Shown one piece after another: positions 35,111 through 46,947 of a stretch of DNA of 64,000 nucleotides (position 1 is its first letter; each line of letters begins with the position of its first letter). The notes under the pieces were generated by a model. That model worked only from the letters and a program-made list of their open reading frames with translations. It was not told the origin of the DNA and ran no database searches. This DNA is from Nitrospinaceae bacterium. Its GTDB lineage: Bacteria; Nitrospinota; Nitrospinia; Nitrospinales; Nitrospinaceae. The position numbers were made by a program, and so were the translations under genes. The stretch is taken from contig JANQEK010000006.1 of NCBI GenBank assembly GCA_028278405.1, positions 1-64,000 of the forward strand, written 5' to 3'.

Positions 35111-36262
35111 ATGTCGTTTTTAAAGAGTAGTTGCAAGTTTGTATCCGTATCCATTTTCATCGCTTCGCTGGCTCTCTCGGGGTGCAGTTATTTGCCTTGG
35201 GTCAATGATGAAGAGCAAGACGAGGATTTATTTTTTGAAGAGGATTTCGGGAGCGAATTCGAGTCCGAGTTTAAAGATGCGCCTTCAGACCAAAAAGGTC
35301 AAGCGCAGAAAGAGGAAGACGATTTTTTCAAAGACGACAACCAGGTGGCCCAATCCAGACCGGAAAAAAATATTGAATCAGACCCTTTTCCTATTTCCCC
35401 GGACGAAGAAGACCTCTTTTTTGAAGATGAACAGAAAGCTCAACCGACTCCCAGGCCTGCACCCAGACCTAGAGCGAGACCTCAGCCGGCTGAAACTATG
35501 AAACCGGAAAGCAGTACCTTTGGTGGTGGCGGTGGTTTCGCCAGTGTGGATCAGAAAGTGGATAAAGAAGAGCTCAAAGTGGATGTTGCGGCTCTTCAGA
35601 GCCAGCAGGAAGAGTTACTGTTTCGAGTGCAGGAGCTTCAGAAAATCGTAAGCAATCTGGAGCCGCGTCTGGCTGCGACTCAGGAGCAGGTGGATGCCTC
35701 CCTGTCTACCGGAGCCGGGTCTCCAAAGGTCGATGCAGAGATTCAAACCCTGAAAGCGGAAATCACCAGGTTGAACCAGGAGATTGCAACTCTTAAAAAA
35801 GCGCCTACTCTCAAAAAATCCGGCGTTTCTTCGAAGCGGACCCAAGTAGCGCGTAAATCTTCGACCACAAGACGGCACTTGAAACGCTCCCGAACACCTA
35901 AAGAATATGATCGAGCATTGGCCGCGTATAGGGCCGGCAAGTATGATGAATCCATTCTGCTGTTTCAGGAGGTAGGCCTGAACAATCCTCCGGAGAGTCT
36001 TAAGGATAATATTGTTTTTTGGATCGGCAGCAATTATTTGAAACTGGAAATGCATGATGATGCCATCAAGCAATTTCAAACGGTACTGACCCAATTTCCG
36101 GACGGCAACAAAGTCCATGATGCGCGTTACATGCTGGGGGTCAGCTATCAGAAGAAAGGCGATACGGGAAGAGCTTTAGATGCTCTGGAAGTAGCGTTGA
36201 AAAGCAATCCTCCTTCTGAGGTCCGTCAGAAGATCGAAAAGCAGTTGATGGAAATCAAGTAA
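35111..36262 (+). CDS. Tol-Pal YbgF/CpoB-like lipoprotein with acidic N-terminal repeats
   Basis: 383 residues with a lipobox (ALSGC near residue 25). Residues ~30-115 are strongly acidic with recurring aromatic-acidic units (DLFFEEDF, DDFFKDDN, DLFFEDEQ), followed by a Pro/Arg-rich linker. A coiled coil (~155-245, AALQSQQEELLFRVQELQKI) leads to C-terminal TPRs (EYDRALAAYRAGKYDESILL and DGNKVHDARYMLGVSYQKKG), the YbgF/CpoB pattern. These proteins link Tol-Pal constriction with peptidoglycan synthesis. The acidic section is unusual. No tol or pal gene is adjacent. kdsB follows after 6 nt. Confidence 0.82.
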   Translation: MSFLKSSCKFVSVSIFIASLALSGCSYLPWVNDEEQDEDLFFEEDFGSEFESEFKDAPSDQKGQAQKEEDDFFKDDNQVAQSRPEKNIESDPFPISPDEEDLFFEDEQKAQPTPRPAPRPRARPQPAETMKPESSTFGGGGGFASVDQKVDKEELKVDVAALQSQQEELLFRVQELQKIVSNLEPRLAATQEQVDASLSTGAGSPKVDAEIQTLKAEITRLNQEIATLKKAPTLKKSGVSSKRTQVARKSSTTRRHLKRSRTPKEYDRALAAYRAGKYDESILLFQEVGLNNPPESLKDNIVFWIGSNYLKLEMHDDAIKQFQTVLTQFPDGNKVHDARYMLGVSYQKKGDTGRALDALEVALKSNPPSEVRQKIEKQLMEIK

Positions 36263-36268
36263 CTCCGA

Positions 36269-37054
36269 ATGCCTACTGAGTCCAGAGTAGTTGCAATTAT
36301 CCCCGCCCGTTGGGCATCAACCCGTTTTCCCGGCAAGCCTCTGGCCCAAATCAAAAATAAGCCCATGATCCAATGGGTTGTTGAGCAGGCCCGAAAGGCT
36401 TCCCGAATTTCCGAAGTTATTGTGGCGACGGATGATGATCGGATTTTGGATGCTGTGATCGGATTCGGCGGTAAAGCGGTTATGACCTCTCAGGACCATG
36501 TTAGTGGGTCAGACCGTATTGCGGAGGTGGCATCCGGGATGAATTGTGATATTGTAGTCAATATTCAGGGAGATGAGCCTCTTATTCCTCCTGAAAATAT
36601 TGATCAGGTGGTTGGCTGTCTCGATAGGAACCCCACTCTGAACGTAGCGACGCTGATGATGCCTGTTCATGAATCGGATGAAATCACCGATCCCAATGTG
36701 GTCAAAGTAGTGGCTGATCAAAAGGGAAGAGCGCTTTATTTCTCCCGGTCAGCAATTCCCTTTCATCGTGACGAGTGGAAGATCGGGGAGAATGTTTCCA
36801 AAGTCAAAATAGAAAGCGCGAAACGGGTTTTCAAGCATATTGGGCTTTACGCCTATACCCGATCGTTTTTGCTGGAATACACCCGCATGAGCCCCACGCC
36901 CATCGAGCAGTTGGAACAGTTGGAACAACTTCGAATTCTTGAGCATGGATATCCTATTCAAGTAGAGGTTACTGAAAAACTATCCATGGGTGTTGATCGG
37001 GTTGAAGACCTGGAAAAAATAGAACGGTTTCTTGAAAAACAGAATCCAAGTTAG
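36269..37054 (+). CDS. kdsB: 3-deoxy-manno-octulosonate cytidylyltransferase
   Basis: 261 residues. Motifs: AIIPARWASTRFPGKPLAQI, the nucleotide-binding VNIQGDEPLIPP, ALYFSRSAIPFHRD and the C-terminal LEQLRILEHGYPIQVE. It activates Kdo with CTP for LPS core synthesis, which shows that the organism makes Kdo-containing LPS. pyrG, the CTP source, follows within 30 nt. Confidence 0.97.
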   Translation: MPTESRVVAIIPARWASTRFPGKPLAQIKNKPMIQWVVEQARKASRISEVIVATDDDRILDAVIGFGGKAVMTSQDHVSGSDRIAEVASGMNCDIVVNIQGDEPLIPPENIDQVVGCLDRNPTLNVATLMMPVHESDEITDPNVVKVVADQKGRALYFSRSAIPFHRDEWKIGENVSKVKIESAKRVFKHIGLYAYTRSFLLEYTRMSPTPIEQLEQLEQLRILEHGYPIQVEVTEKLSMGVDRVEDLEKIERFLEKQNPS

Positions 37055-37071
37055 ATTTTAACGGCTGGTAA

Positions 37072-39818
<2,747 letters not shown>

Positions 39819-39925
39819 GGCGACACCTCCTTAGTTTTTCATAGGGAGATTTCTAAAGCGCGCCTATAGCTCACTTATATCTGAGTTTTTTCAAAAATGA
39901 AAGCCCAAATTGATCTCCGAAAAGA

Positions 39926-40378
39926 TCAACCCTGCGCCAAACCCTTGATGATATCCAGCTTACCGATTATTCCCACAATTTTTTTATCGTCCACAACCGG
40001 AATTGAATGAACGCTTTTGTCGGCCATCAGGGAGCCGATTTCATCGAGACCAGTATCCGGAGAAACCGTTATCACCTTCGAGGTGTAAATATCGTTGACG
40101 CGCGTGGCATTGAACCGCTTCACTTCCTCTTCGAATTTTTTACCGCTCTCCAGGTAAATCACAGCATCGAATAAGGCGATTACGGTAGGAATATGAAGGT
40201 TCTTGTTTTGTTCGATCAAGTTTTTTTCCGTGACAATCCCGATCAGTTGATCGTCCTCATCCACCACCGGAAAACCATTGACTTTGTGTTCAATGAACAA
40301 ATCTGCCAATGTTTTGATGGGGGTGTCTTTTGTAACTGTAATGACCTCCTTGGTCATGATTTCCTTGGCTGTTAGCAT
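39926..40378 (-). CDS. CBS-domain pair protein
   Basis: 150 residues made of two CBS domains: TAKEIMTKEVITVTKDTPIK with NGFPVVDEDDQLIGIVTEKN, and the second with VNDIYTSKVITVSPDTGLDE and SIPVVDDKKIVGIIGKLD. Such proteins bind adenosine nucleotides and regulate partners. It follows the LptF/G-like gene by 8 nt, so the two are probably co-transcribed; a functional link is not obvious. Confidence 0.9.
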   Translation of the reverse strand: MLTAKEIMTKEVITVTKDTPIKTLADLFIEHKVNGFPVVDEDDQLIGIVTEKNLIEQNKNLHIPTVIALFDAVIYLESGKKFEEEVKRFNATRVNDIYTSKVITVSPDTGLDEIGSLMADKSVHSIPVVDDKKIVGIIGKLDIIKGLAQG

Positions 40379-40386
40379 TTAGGGCC

Positions 40387-41607
40387 TCAATCTGAGTTTC
40401 TGGAATGGTTGCTTGTCTTTGAATGAATTTCGGCGTGACCGAATTTTTTCAGCAGATATTCCCAAATCAGGGTAAACCATCCATAAATTTTGTTAAATGT
40501 TCTAAATGGAATCTCTCTTTGGGTTTTATATCCTACGTATATGGCAACAATCAACAAGACAATGTTTGGAACCCACATTGAGAAATAAGGGTTGATTAAT
40601 CCGCTACGACCGAAGTTCTGAAGGAGAATCAGGCCAACATAATACATCAGGACGATTAAAATAGCATAAATCAGTCCTCCGGATTTTCCTGAGCGTCTGG
40701 AAGTAATGCCGAGAGGAACTCCGATTAAACCGAAAAGAATACAGGTTACTGGTATCGAGAATCGTTTGCTTATTTCAACCTTTTCCAGGTTGTCCGAGCG
40801 ATTGACTTTGCTTTTTTCTCTGATTCGTCTTTTCAGTTCAGAAATAGACATCTCTCTGGGTTTCAGGATCTGCTTTTTTTTCATTTCGTCAGTTCCTGGA
40901 ATATCCAGAGTCAAATCGTATCGATCAAACCTCATGATTTGATAGTCCTCCCCCTGTTTGGCAAGGTCATGGATGGATCCGTTTCTTAATTGTAATTGGA
41001 TTCTGAGATTCGCCGGATCACTCATGATATAGCCCTCTTCGGAGAGAATGATTTTGGTCGATCCCTTATATGAACTATCCGCAATGAAAATATCTTTAAA
41101 ACTGTTCTGACCGTTTTTTTCTTTGACCAGTAACACCATATTGTCAAAATCGCGGTTGAATACGTTGGGCTTGATATCGATGTTGGCTCGAGATTTGACG
41201 ATATTAAAAATCATCTGCTTCAAGGCCTGGTTGCCTAAGGGAAGCGCATAAAAAATAATAGAAGCTGTCGCTATGCTGGCAATTAACGAAAATATAACAA
41301 TTGGGCGGAGAAGATACATAAAACTCCAACCACAGGATTTCATGACAACGAACTCATTTTCAGCCGAGAACTGATTGAAAGTCACTGCTGATGCGATCAG
41401 GATGCTAACCGGAATAGTGATCGACAAGAAAATCGGTGAAATAAACAATGCCATCTGGCACACTTCGAGCATTGTTAAACCACGATTGAGAATAAGGTCT
41501 GTCATGAAAGTTGCCTTTTCAAGAAACATGACCATGGTCAGAAACATGGTGCAGAGAACAAAAACCTTAAGTGTTTCTGTGAAAATATAGCGGTGGATGA
41601 TTTTCAT
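40387..41607 (-). CDS. LptF/LptG (YjgP/YjgQ) family LPS-export permease
   Basis: 406 residues from the ATG at 41607 (MKIIHRYIFTETLKVF is the family N-terminus; the track's 22-residue extension is Pro-rich and unlike the family). Three N-terminal helices, a periplasmic beta-jellyroll-like section, then three C-terminal helices (RFSIPVTCILFGLIGVPLGI). LptF/G pairs extract LPS from the inner membrane with LptB. Only one partner gene is present here; the second must be elsewhere. Confidence 0.88.
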   Translation of the reverse strand: MKIIHRYIFTETLKVFVLCTMFLTMVMFLEKATFMTDLILNRGLTMLEVCQMALFISPIFLSITIPVSILIASAVTFNQFSAENEFVVMKSCGWSFMYLLRPIVIFSLIASIATASIIFYALPLGNQALKQMIFNIVKSRANIDIKPNVFNRDFDNMVLLVKEKNGQNSFKDIFIADSSYKGSTKIILSEEGYIMSDPANLRIQLQLRNGSIHDLAKQGEDYQIMRFDRYDLTLDIPGTDEMKKKQILKPREMSISELKRRIREKSKVNRSDNLEKVEISKRFSIPVTCILFGLIGVPLGITSRRSGKSGGLIYAILIVLMYYVGLILLQNFGRSGLINPYFSMWVPNIVLLIVAIYVGYKTQREIPFRTFNKIYGWFTLIWEYLLKKFGHAEIHSKTSNHSRNSD

Positions 41608-41727
41608 GAATACTGGTAGAATTCCGGTGGTTGGAACCCCTGCGTCCCGTTTAGGGGCGGGTTTTAAGTCCATCTAATCGATTTGTCGAATTATTATACT
41701 ATTTATTCATCTGGTCTGTTCGGGAAA

Positions 41728-42618
41728 ATGATATCAAAGAAAGCTCCGATCTCACCCGATCCTCATAGTCGGCTCCCTGACTGGTTAAAGACGTCTTTAC
41801 CCTCCGGAGATAAATTTTTCGACCTGCGCTCTTTGGTTAAGAAGCATCAACTGCATACTGTATGCGAATCGGCTTCGTGCCCCAATATCGGCGAATGCTG
41901 GGGAAAAGGTACTTTGACTTTGATGATTTTGGGGGATCATTGTTCCCGGGCTTGCCGCTTTTGCGATGTTCCGACCGGACAACTGTTGCCTCCCGATGTC
42001 AACGAACCCCGGCAGGTTGCTGAAATGCTTTCTCGGCTGAGCCTGAACTATGTCGTTATCACTTCTGTGGACCGGGATGACTTGCCGGATGGTGGGACCG
42101 GTCATTGGGCGCAAACTCTTCAGCAGATCCATGATTTGTGCCCGGAGCTCGGGATAGAAGTTTTGGTGCCTGATTTTAAATCAGACGCGTCATTGGTAGA
42201 AACCGTCTGTACCGCCCAGCCGGATGTGTTTGCGCACAACATCGAAACGGTAGAATCTTTACAGAAACGCGTGCGTCCGCAATGTCGTTATGATTGGTCT
42301 CTGGAAACTCTGAGTCTTGCCGCCCAACGGTTTGGAATGGTTACCAAGAGCAGTATGATGCTCGGCCATGGTGAAACCCGCGAGGAAGTGATCCAAACCA
42401 TGACCGATCTTCGTCAAACCGGGTGCCGGATGCTGTCTATCGGCCAGTACCTGCAGCCTTCACGATCCCATCTCCGGGTCAGGGAATATGTTCACCCGGA
42501 CGTGTTTGCTGAGTACAAGCAGATCGGCGAAAGCCTGGGGTTTGATCACGTTGAATCCGGTCCTCTGGTGCGAAGTTCATTCCGTGCGGATCAACAGGCG
42601 CGGGCAGCTAATATATAG
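41728..42618 (+). CDS. lipA: Lipoyl synthase
   Basis: 296 residues from the ATG at 41728. Both iron-sulfur sites are present: the auxiliary cluster C-x4-C-x5-C in VCESASCPNIGECWGKG and the radical-SAM C-x3-C-x2-C in DHCSRACRFCDV. Further marks are YVVITSVDRDDLPDGG, FAHNIETVESLQKRVRP, SSMMLGHGETREEV and IGQYLQPSRSHL. It inserts sulfur at C6 and C8 of octanoyl groups on lipoate-dependent enzymes. Confidence 0.97.
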   Translation: MISKKAPISPDPHSRLPDWLKTSLPSGDKFFDLRSLVKKHQLHTVCESASCPNIGECWGKGTLTLMILGDHCSRACRFCDVPTGQLLPPDVNEPRQVAEMLSRLSLNYVVITSVDRDDLPDGGTGHWAQTLQQIHDLCPELGIEVLVPDFKSDASLVETVCTAQPDVFAHNIETVESLQKRVRPQCRYDWSLETLSLAAQRFGMVTKSSMMLGHGETREEVIQTMTDLRQTGCRMLSIGQYLQPSRSHLRVREYVHPDVFAEYKQIGESLGFDHVESGPLVRSSFRADQQARAANI

Positions 42619-42636
42619 TTTCTTTGCGGATTCTAT

Positions 42637-43782
42637 TCAATCCTTTTGGCCGTTTTTGAGGGAGGATAGAACCTTTTCATAAAACCGGCCCTTCCAATCG
42701 AAGATAAATCGCTTTTTTTCTTTTTGCGTGGCGTTCAGCAGTTTTGAGTAATACTCTTTGTCGTTCATCAGCCGCTCAATTTTTTCAGCCAATACCGCCG
42801 GCTGGTCTACCGGGAAGTGTTGCTCGGCATCGGAAATAACATTTACATTTTCCGGTATGGAGCTGACCAGGCAAGGCAGTTGGCAGGTTGTGGCTTCCAG
42901 CAAAGATTCCGCCATTCCTTCGGCGAATGAGGGAAATGCAAAAACATCCGTGCCTTGGACCAGGTCTGTGACATCTTTTCTGTATCCTGTAAATATAATT
43001 TGATCAGCCACTCCCATGGTTTCTGCCATGGCTTGAAGTTCTTGACGCCGTAACCCGTCTCCTATAATGAATAAAACTGCCCGTGATCCTTTTAAATGTG
43101 TCATGGCCTGAATGAGGCAATCGTGATTTTTACGCTTGAGTAGAACACCCGAATTTGAAACCAAAAACCGGTCATCTGGGAGAGAAAACTCCTTTAAAAT
43201 TTTGTCGCGCTGCTCCTGCTTGTTGAAAGGATATTCCTCAACATTATTGGGAAAAACATCTATAGGGATATGAGGGTAAACTTTTTTCCAGGCCTCCTGC
43301 GCTCCCCATGAATTCGCCAGTAGAAGGTCAGACCATCGGAGCCCTAATCTATCCATTAGTGCTTCGGTTTTTGCATAAAGGGTATTGTCGAAGCGCCATT
43401 GGGAAACGGAATGGGGAGTGATGAATATAAAAGTGATTAAGGGAACCCGGGTGATCCACTTAGTAATTCCCGAGAGACAGGCGTATATGGGAGAACCCAC
43501 CGACAACAGGTCCACCCGGTGTCTCAGACCGACCCACAGCAGATGCCAGGGTGAGATAGAGAAAAAATAAATCCAGAAGGCCAGGCTTTCGCGGCTCTTC
43601 ATGGGAGTGGGCATGATATGGGGAATCAGATTTTCATGCTCAAAAGGATAGGGTTCTACAGCTATGTAATGAACCTGACACCCTTTCTCCAAATAAGCCT
43701 CGATCATTAATCGGAATCGCTTGCAAAAGCCATCAGGCTTAAATTTATAGTAGATGGTGAGTATTTTTTTGGGTGGCTTCAT
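42637..43782 (-). CDS. Family 4 glycosyltransferase
   Basis: 381 residues from the ATG at 43782; the track's start at 43857 would overlap the proline dehydrogenase gene by 59 nt. The C-terminal donor domain has SNSGVLLKRKNHDCLIQAMT, VLFIIGDGLRRQEL and FPSFAEGMAESLLEATTCQL with the E-x7-E acid pair. The N-terminal half has IYYKFKPDGFCKRFRL. It lies 16 nt after proline dehydrogenase but is likely unrelated in function. Acceptor unknown. Confidence 0.88.
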   Translation of the reverse strand: MKPPKKILTIYYKFKPDGFCKRFRLMIEAYLEKGCQVHYIAVEPYPFEHENLIPHIMPTPMKSRESLAFWIYFFSISPWHLLWVGLRHRVDLLSVGSPIYACLSGITKWITRVPLITFIFITPHSVSQWRFDNTLYAKTEALMDRLGLRWSDLLLANSWGAQEAWKKVYPHIPIDVFPNNVEEYPFNKQEQRDKILKEFSLPDDRFLVSNSGVLLKRKNHDCLIQAMTHLKGSRAVLFIIGDGLRRQELQAMAETMGVADQIIFTGYRKDVTDLVQGTDVFAFPSFAEGMAESLLEATTCQLPCLVSSIPENVNVISDAEQHFPVDQPAVLAEKIERLMNDKEYYSKLLNATQKEKKRFIFDWKGRFYEKVLSSLKNGQKD

Positions 43783-43798
43783 GTAAACTTGTAATTGT

Positions 43799-44671
43799 TC
43801 AAGATTTTGAAAATTTGCCCAATCCAAAAGTTTCCCGCACGAGGCTCTTAAGGACAAAGAGTATGTTTTCTTTTCTTTCCGCCAGGCGCCTCAGTGTGTA
43901 AGGCAGCCAGGCCTTTCCGTAAGGAACGTATATCCGAACCTGATACCCCTTGCCCAGGAGAGCCTGCTGGATGTCTCGCCTGACTCCGTAAAGCAATTCA
44001 AAGTAAAAGGAGTCATGGGAAATATTTTCTTTTTCGATGAAGCGGCTGATTTGTTCAATCAGGATTTCATCGTGGGTAGCGATGGCCGGCAGGTGCCCTT
44101 CCTTCAAGAGACGAAAAGCCTGCTTCAGAAAGTTTTCACGGATTTGATCCATGGATTGATATGCGATGGTTTCCGGCTCCTTGTAGGCGCCTTTACATAG
44201 CCGTGTGGAAACCCCCTGATTGATTACCGACTGAACATCCTCCCCGGTTCGGCGCAGGTAGGCCTGCAATACGACTCCCAGGTTTCGATGGTTTTTCTGG
44301 AGTTCAAGGCCCAGCTTTAAGGTACGTTCGGTCAAATCCGACCCTTCCATATCGAATCGAACAGTGTGGTGGCGCACCGCATCGATCAATTCTTCCACGT
44401 TTTTTTTACAAAGGTCGTAGCTGATATCCATCCCCAAAGCGCTGACTTTAGCCGAGAGGTCAACAGGACGATGAAATGTCTCGATGTCTTTCAGTAGATT
44501 CAAATATTCGTTTTTTGCCGCAACGGCCTGATCCTCTGTGTGCACACTTTCACCTAGAACATCCACCGTGCAAAGAAAGCCCTGCTCGTACAGGGACTTG
44601 ATGTTTTTGAGCGCCGTTTGCCGGTCTTCCCCTGCAATGAATCGTTTGGCAAAAGGGTATAGGATGCGCAT
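43799..44671 (-). CDS. Proline dehydrogenase
   Basis: 290 residues, a single-domain FAD enzyme. Motifs: TVDVLGESVHTEDQA, VDLSAKVSALGMDISYDLCK, RFDMEGSDLTERTLKLGLEL, the substrate-binding RLCKGAYKEPETIAYQS and YVPYGKAWLPYTLRRLAER. It oxidises proline to pyrroline-5-carboxylate and passes electrons to quinone. The partner P5C dehydrogenase is not in this window. Confidence 0.93.
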   Translation of the reverse strand: MRILYPFAKRFIAGEDRQTALKNIKSLYEQGFLCTVDVLGESVHTEDQAVAAKNEYLNLLKDIETFHRPVDLSAKVSALGMDISYDLCKKNVEELIDAVRHHTVRFDMEGSDLTERTLKLGLELQKNHRNLGVVLQAYLRRTGEDVQSVINQGVSTRLCKGAYKEPETIAYQSMDQIRENFLKQAFRLLKEGHLPAIATHDEILIEQISRFIEKENISHDSFYFELLYGVRRDIQQALLGKGYQVRIYVPYGKAWLPYTLRRLAERKENILFVLKSLVRETFGLGKFSKS

Positions 44672-44768
44672 CGTTCGTTAATCCAGACCGTGGTATCCGA
44701 GCGGCCTATTTCCTAGACTGAAGGAAATGAGGCAATGATGGAAAAAACTGATAAAATTCTGATACTTA

Positions 44769-44774
44769 TATAAT
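44769..44774 (+). promoter_or_regulatory. -10 box upstream of the 30-residue peptide gene
   Basis: A perfect TATAAT lies 44 nt before the small gene's ATG. No convincing -35 stands at 16-18 nt (nearest CTGATA at 15 nt). The leader ends with AAGGAG 5 nt before the ATG, a near-ideal ribosome site. Confidence 0.4.
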
Positions 44775-44818
44775 ATAAACGATTCGAAAGAACGGAGCAA
44801 AAGTTTAGAAGGAGTGAT

Positions 44819-44911
44819 ATGAATTTACAGTGTCTGGTTTTTATTGCCCTGGGCTTCCTCGCGGCATTCGCATTGCTTTTCTATTTTTTAGTTGGCAGCA
44901 AGTCGGACTGA
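44819..44911 (+). CDS. 30-residue single-span membrane peptide (not in the ORF track)
   Basis: ATG to TGA encodes 30 residues: a short N-terminus (MNLQ), one ~22-residue hydrophobic helix (IALGFLAAFALLFYFLVG) and a charged tail (SKSD). The ribosome site AAGGAG is well placed and a TATAAT lies upstream. Size and layout resemble subunit-type membrane peptides (CydX/CcoS/KdpF class), but no known one is recognised and no oxidase or pump gene is adjacent. It ends 26 nt before the convergent yejF stop. A real gene is likely but not certain. Confidence 0.5.
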   Translation: MNLQCLVFIALGFLAAFALLFYFLVGSKSD

Positions 44912-44937
44912 TTGCCCGTAATGCTCCAAGTGCAGTT

Positions 44938-46947
44938 CTAATCCACTGCATGGCACGCCACAAACGAGTTTCCTTTGGATCTTTTTTCTGGATACTCGTT
45001 CCGGCATTTTTGGTGTAACGGAGACCCCTGCGGTTCCTGCATTAAGATAGGGCAACGGGGATGAAAGTGGCATCCTGCAGGTGGATCGAGCGGAGAAGGG
45101 ACATCCCCCATTACAGGCTCAAACGGTTTGCGGTCGCCCAGCGAGGGCACGGCTTTGAGCAGCGATTGCGTATAAGGATGCCTGGGGTTTTTGAATAATT
45201 CCTTCGCGGCGGCGTATTCCACAATACGCCCGAGGTACATGATGGCCACTTCATCTGAAATATATTGAACCACATTCAGGTTGTGGGTGATGAACAGATA
45301 AGTGAGAGTGCGTTTGGACTGCAATTCCTTCAGCAGGTTGAGTACTTGCGCCTGAACTGAAACATCCAGGGCGCTGGTGGGTTCATCGAGTACCAGAAAC
45401 TCCGGTTCCAGAATCAATGCCCGGGCAATACTGATGCGCTGTCGTTGGCCGCCGGAAAACTCGTGCGGGTATCGATCCGCCACAGAGGGATCCATCCCAA
45501 CCTCTCTTAGAACTTTAGAGATTTTTTCATCGGTTTCATCCGGATCCAGATCGGGAAAATGAACCGTCAAGCCTTCGCCGATGATTTCCCGTACTCTCAA
45601 ACGGGGTGATAGAGAACCAAAAGGATCCTGAAAGATGATCTGCATATGCCGCCGAATCTGCTTCAGTTCGCTCGTTTGCAGATTCATTACGTCAATTTGT
45701 TGAAATTGGACCGTCCCTTGAACTTCCCGGTTGAGTCGCAGGATCGATTCTCCCAAGGTGGTTTTACCGCAACCGGATTCTCCGACCAGGGCGACCGTTG
45801 AACCTTTGATCAATTCGAGGTCCACACGATCAACCGCTTTAACATAGTTGGCTATACGCCGGAAAATTCCCTTGCGTACAGGGAACCAGGTTTTCAATCC
45901 CCGAACGGTAATCAAGGGTTCCGTTCCCATCGGTTTTTTGGGGGCCGGGATCTTGGGCTCTTTCTGTGTGGCCGCCTGGGTCATTCCGTCTTCAAACAAA
46001 TGACAGCGCACCGAATGGCCCTTTTCAATTGAATGAACTTTACTATCATGGATGCGGCATACATCCATCGTGTGGGCGCACCGGTCGGCGAACAGGCACC
46101 CTTCACCGTAGTCAGTTGCAGGTGGTACCAGTCCGGGAATGGTGTTGAGTTCATACGATTCGTCGCCGGGTTTGGGAATGGATTCAAACAGCCGTCGGGT
46201 GTACGGGTGCATCATGTTTCCGAAAATCTGTTCGCGGCTTCCCTGCTCCACGATTTTCCCGGCGTACATGATAGAGACATCGTCCGCCATTTGGTTGACG
46301 ATGCCCATGTCGTGGGTAATTAACAAAATTGCCATGCCCGTTTCTTTTTGAAGGTCCGCCATCAATCGCAGCACTTGGGCCTGAATCGTCACGTCCAGCG
46401 CCGTGGTGGGTTCGTCCGCGATCAGCAGTTTGGGTTCACAAGCCAGGGCCATGGCGATCATGACTCTTTGCTTCATGCCGCCGGACAATTGATGCGGATA
46501 ATCGTCGATGCGCTTGTCAGGGTCGGGGATACCGACATGATCCAGCAACTCAATCGCACGTTGCCGGGCAGGACCTGTTTGCAGCATGCGGTGCATGCGA
46601 AGCGGTTCCTCCAATTGATTCCCGATTCGGTAGAGAGGATTGAGCGAGGTCATCGGTTCCTGGAAAATCATGGCAATGTCGTTGCCGCGAATCCGGCGCA
46701 TTTCCTCTTCAGATTTTTCGGAAAGGTTTTCCCGGTCGAACAGAATCTTGCCGGAAGGATGATACCCGTTTTCGGCAATGAGACGGATGATGGAAAAAGC
46801 CGTCTGCGACTTGCCGCACCCGGATTCCCCCACCAGTGCCAGGGTTTTCCCCTGGTCCAATTGAAAGGAAAGACCATCGACGGCTTTCGCAACCTGAGTC
46901 AGTCCCACTCGGAAATAAGTTCTTAAATTATCGACTTCGAGCAACAT
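44938..46947 (-). CDS. yejF: Peptide ABC transporter ATPase, two fused ATP-binding domains (YejF-like)
   Basis: 669 residues with two complete nucleotide-binding domains. Domain 1: Walker [13 protein letters not shown], signature [15 protein letters not shown], Walker [13 protein letters not shown]. Domain 2: [39 protein letters not shown]. Each is followed by an oligopeptide-transporter C-terminal motif with clustered cysteines ([25 protein letters not shown]). It drives YejB/YejE. Its ATG follows the yejE stop with no gap. Confidence 0.93.
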   Translation of the reverse strand: MLLEVDNLRTYFRVGLTQVAKAVDGLSFQLDQGKTLALVGESGCGKSQTAFSIIRLIAENGYHPSGKILFDRENLSEKSEEEMRRIRGNDIAMIFQEPMTSLNPLYRIGNQLEEPLRMHRMLQTGPARQRAIELLDHVGIPDPDKRIDDYPHQLSGGMKQRVMIAMALACEPKLLIADEPTTALDVTIQAQVLRLMADLQKETGMAILLITHDMGIVNQMADDVSIMYAGKIVEQGSREQIFGNMMHPYTRRLFESIPKPGDESYELNTIPGLVPPATDYGEGCLFADRCAHTMDVCRIHDSKVHSIEKGHSVRCHLFEDGMTQAATQKEPKIPAPKKPMGTEPLITVRGLKTWFPVRKGIFRRIANYVKAVDRVDLELIKGSTVALVGESGCGKTTLGESILRLNREVQGTVQFQQIDVMNLQTSELKQIRRHMQIIFQDPFGSLSPRLRVREIIGEGLTVHFPDLDPDETDEKISKVLREVGMDPSVADRYPHEFSGGQRQRISIARALILEPEFLVLDEPTSALDVSVQAQVLNLLKELQSKRTLTYLFITHNLNVVQYISDEVAIMYLGRIVEYAAAKELFKNPRHPYTQSLLKAVPSLGDRKPFEPVMGDVPSPLDPPAGCHFHPRCPILMQEPQGSPLHQKCRNEYPEKRSKGNSFVACHAVD

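Noticed and set aside
41673-41695. Upstream start for the LptF/G-like gene (41673) and lipA (41683)
   Set aside because: Both extensions are unlike the families; the starts at 41607 and 41728 begin with conserved sequence.
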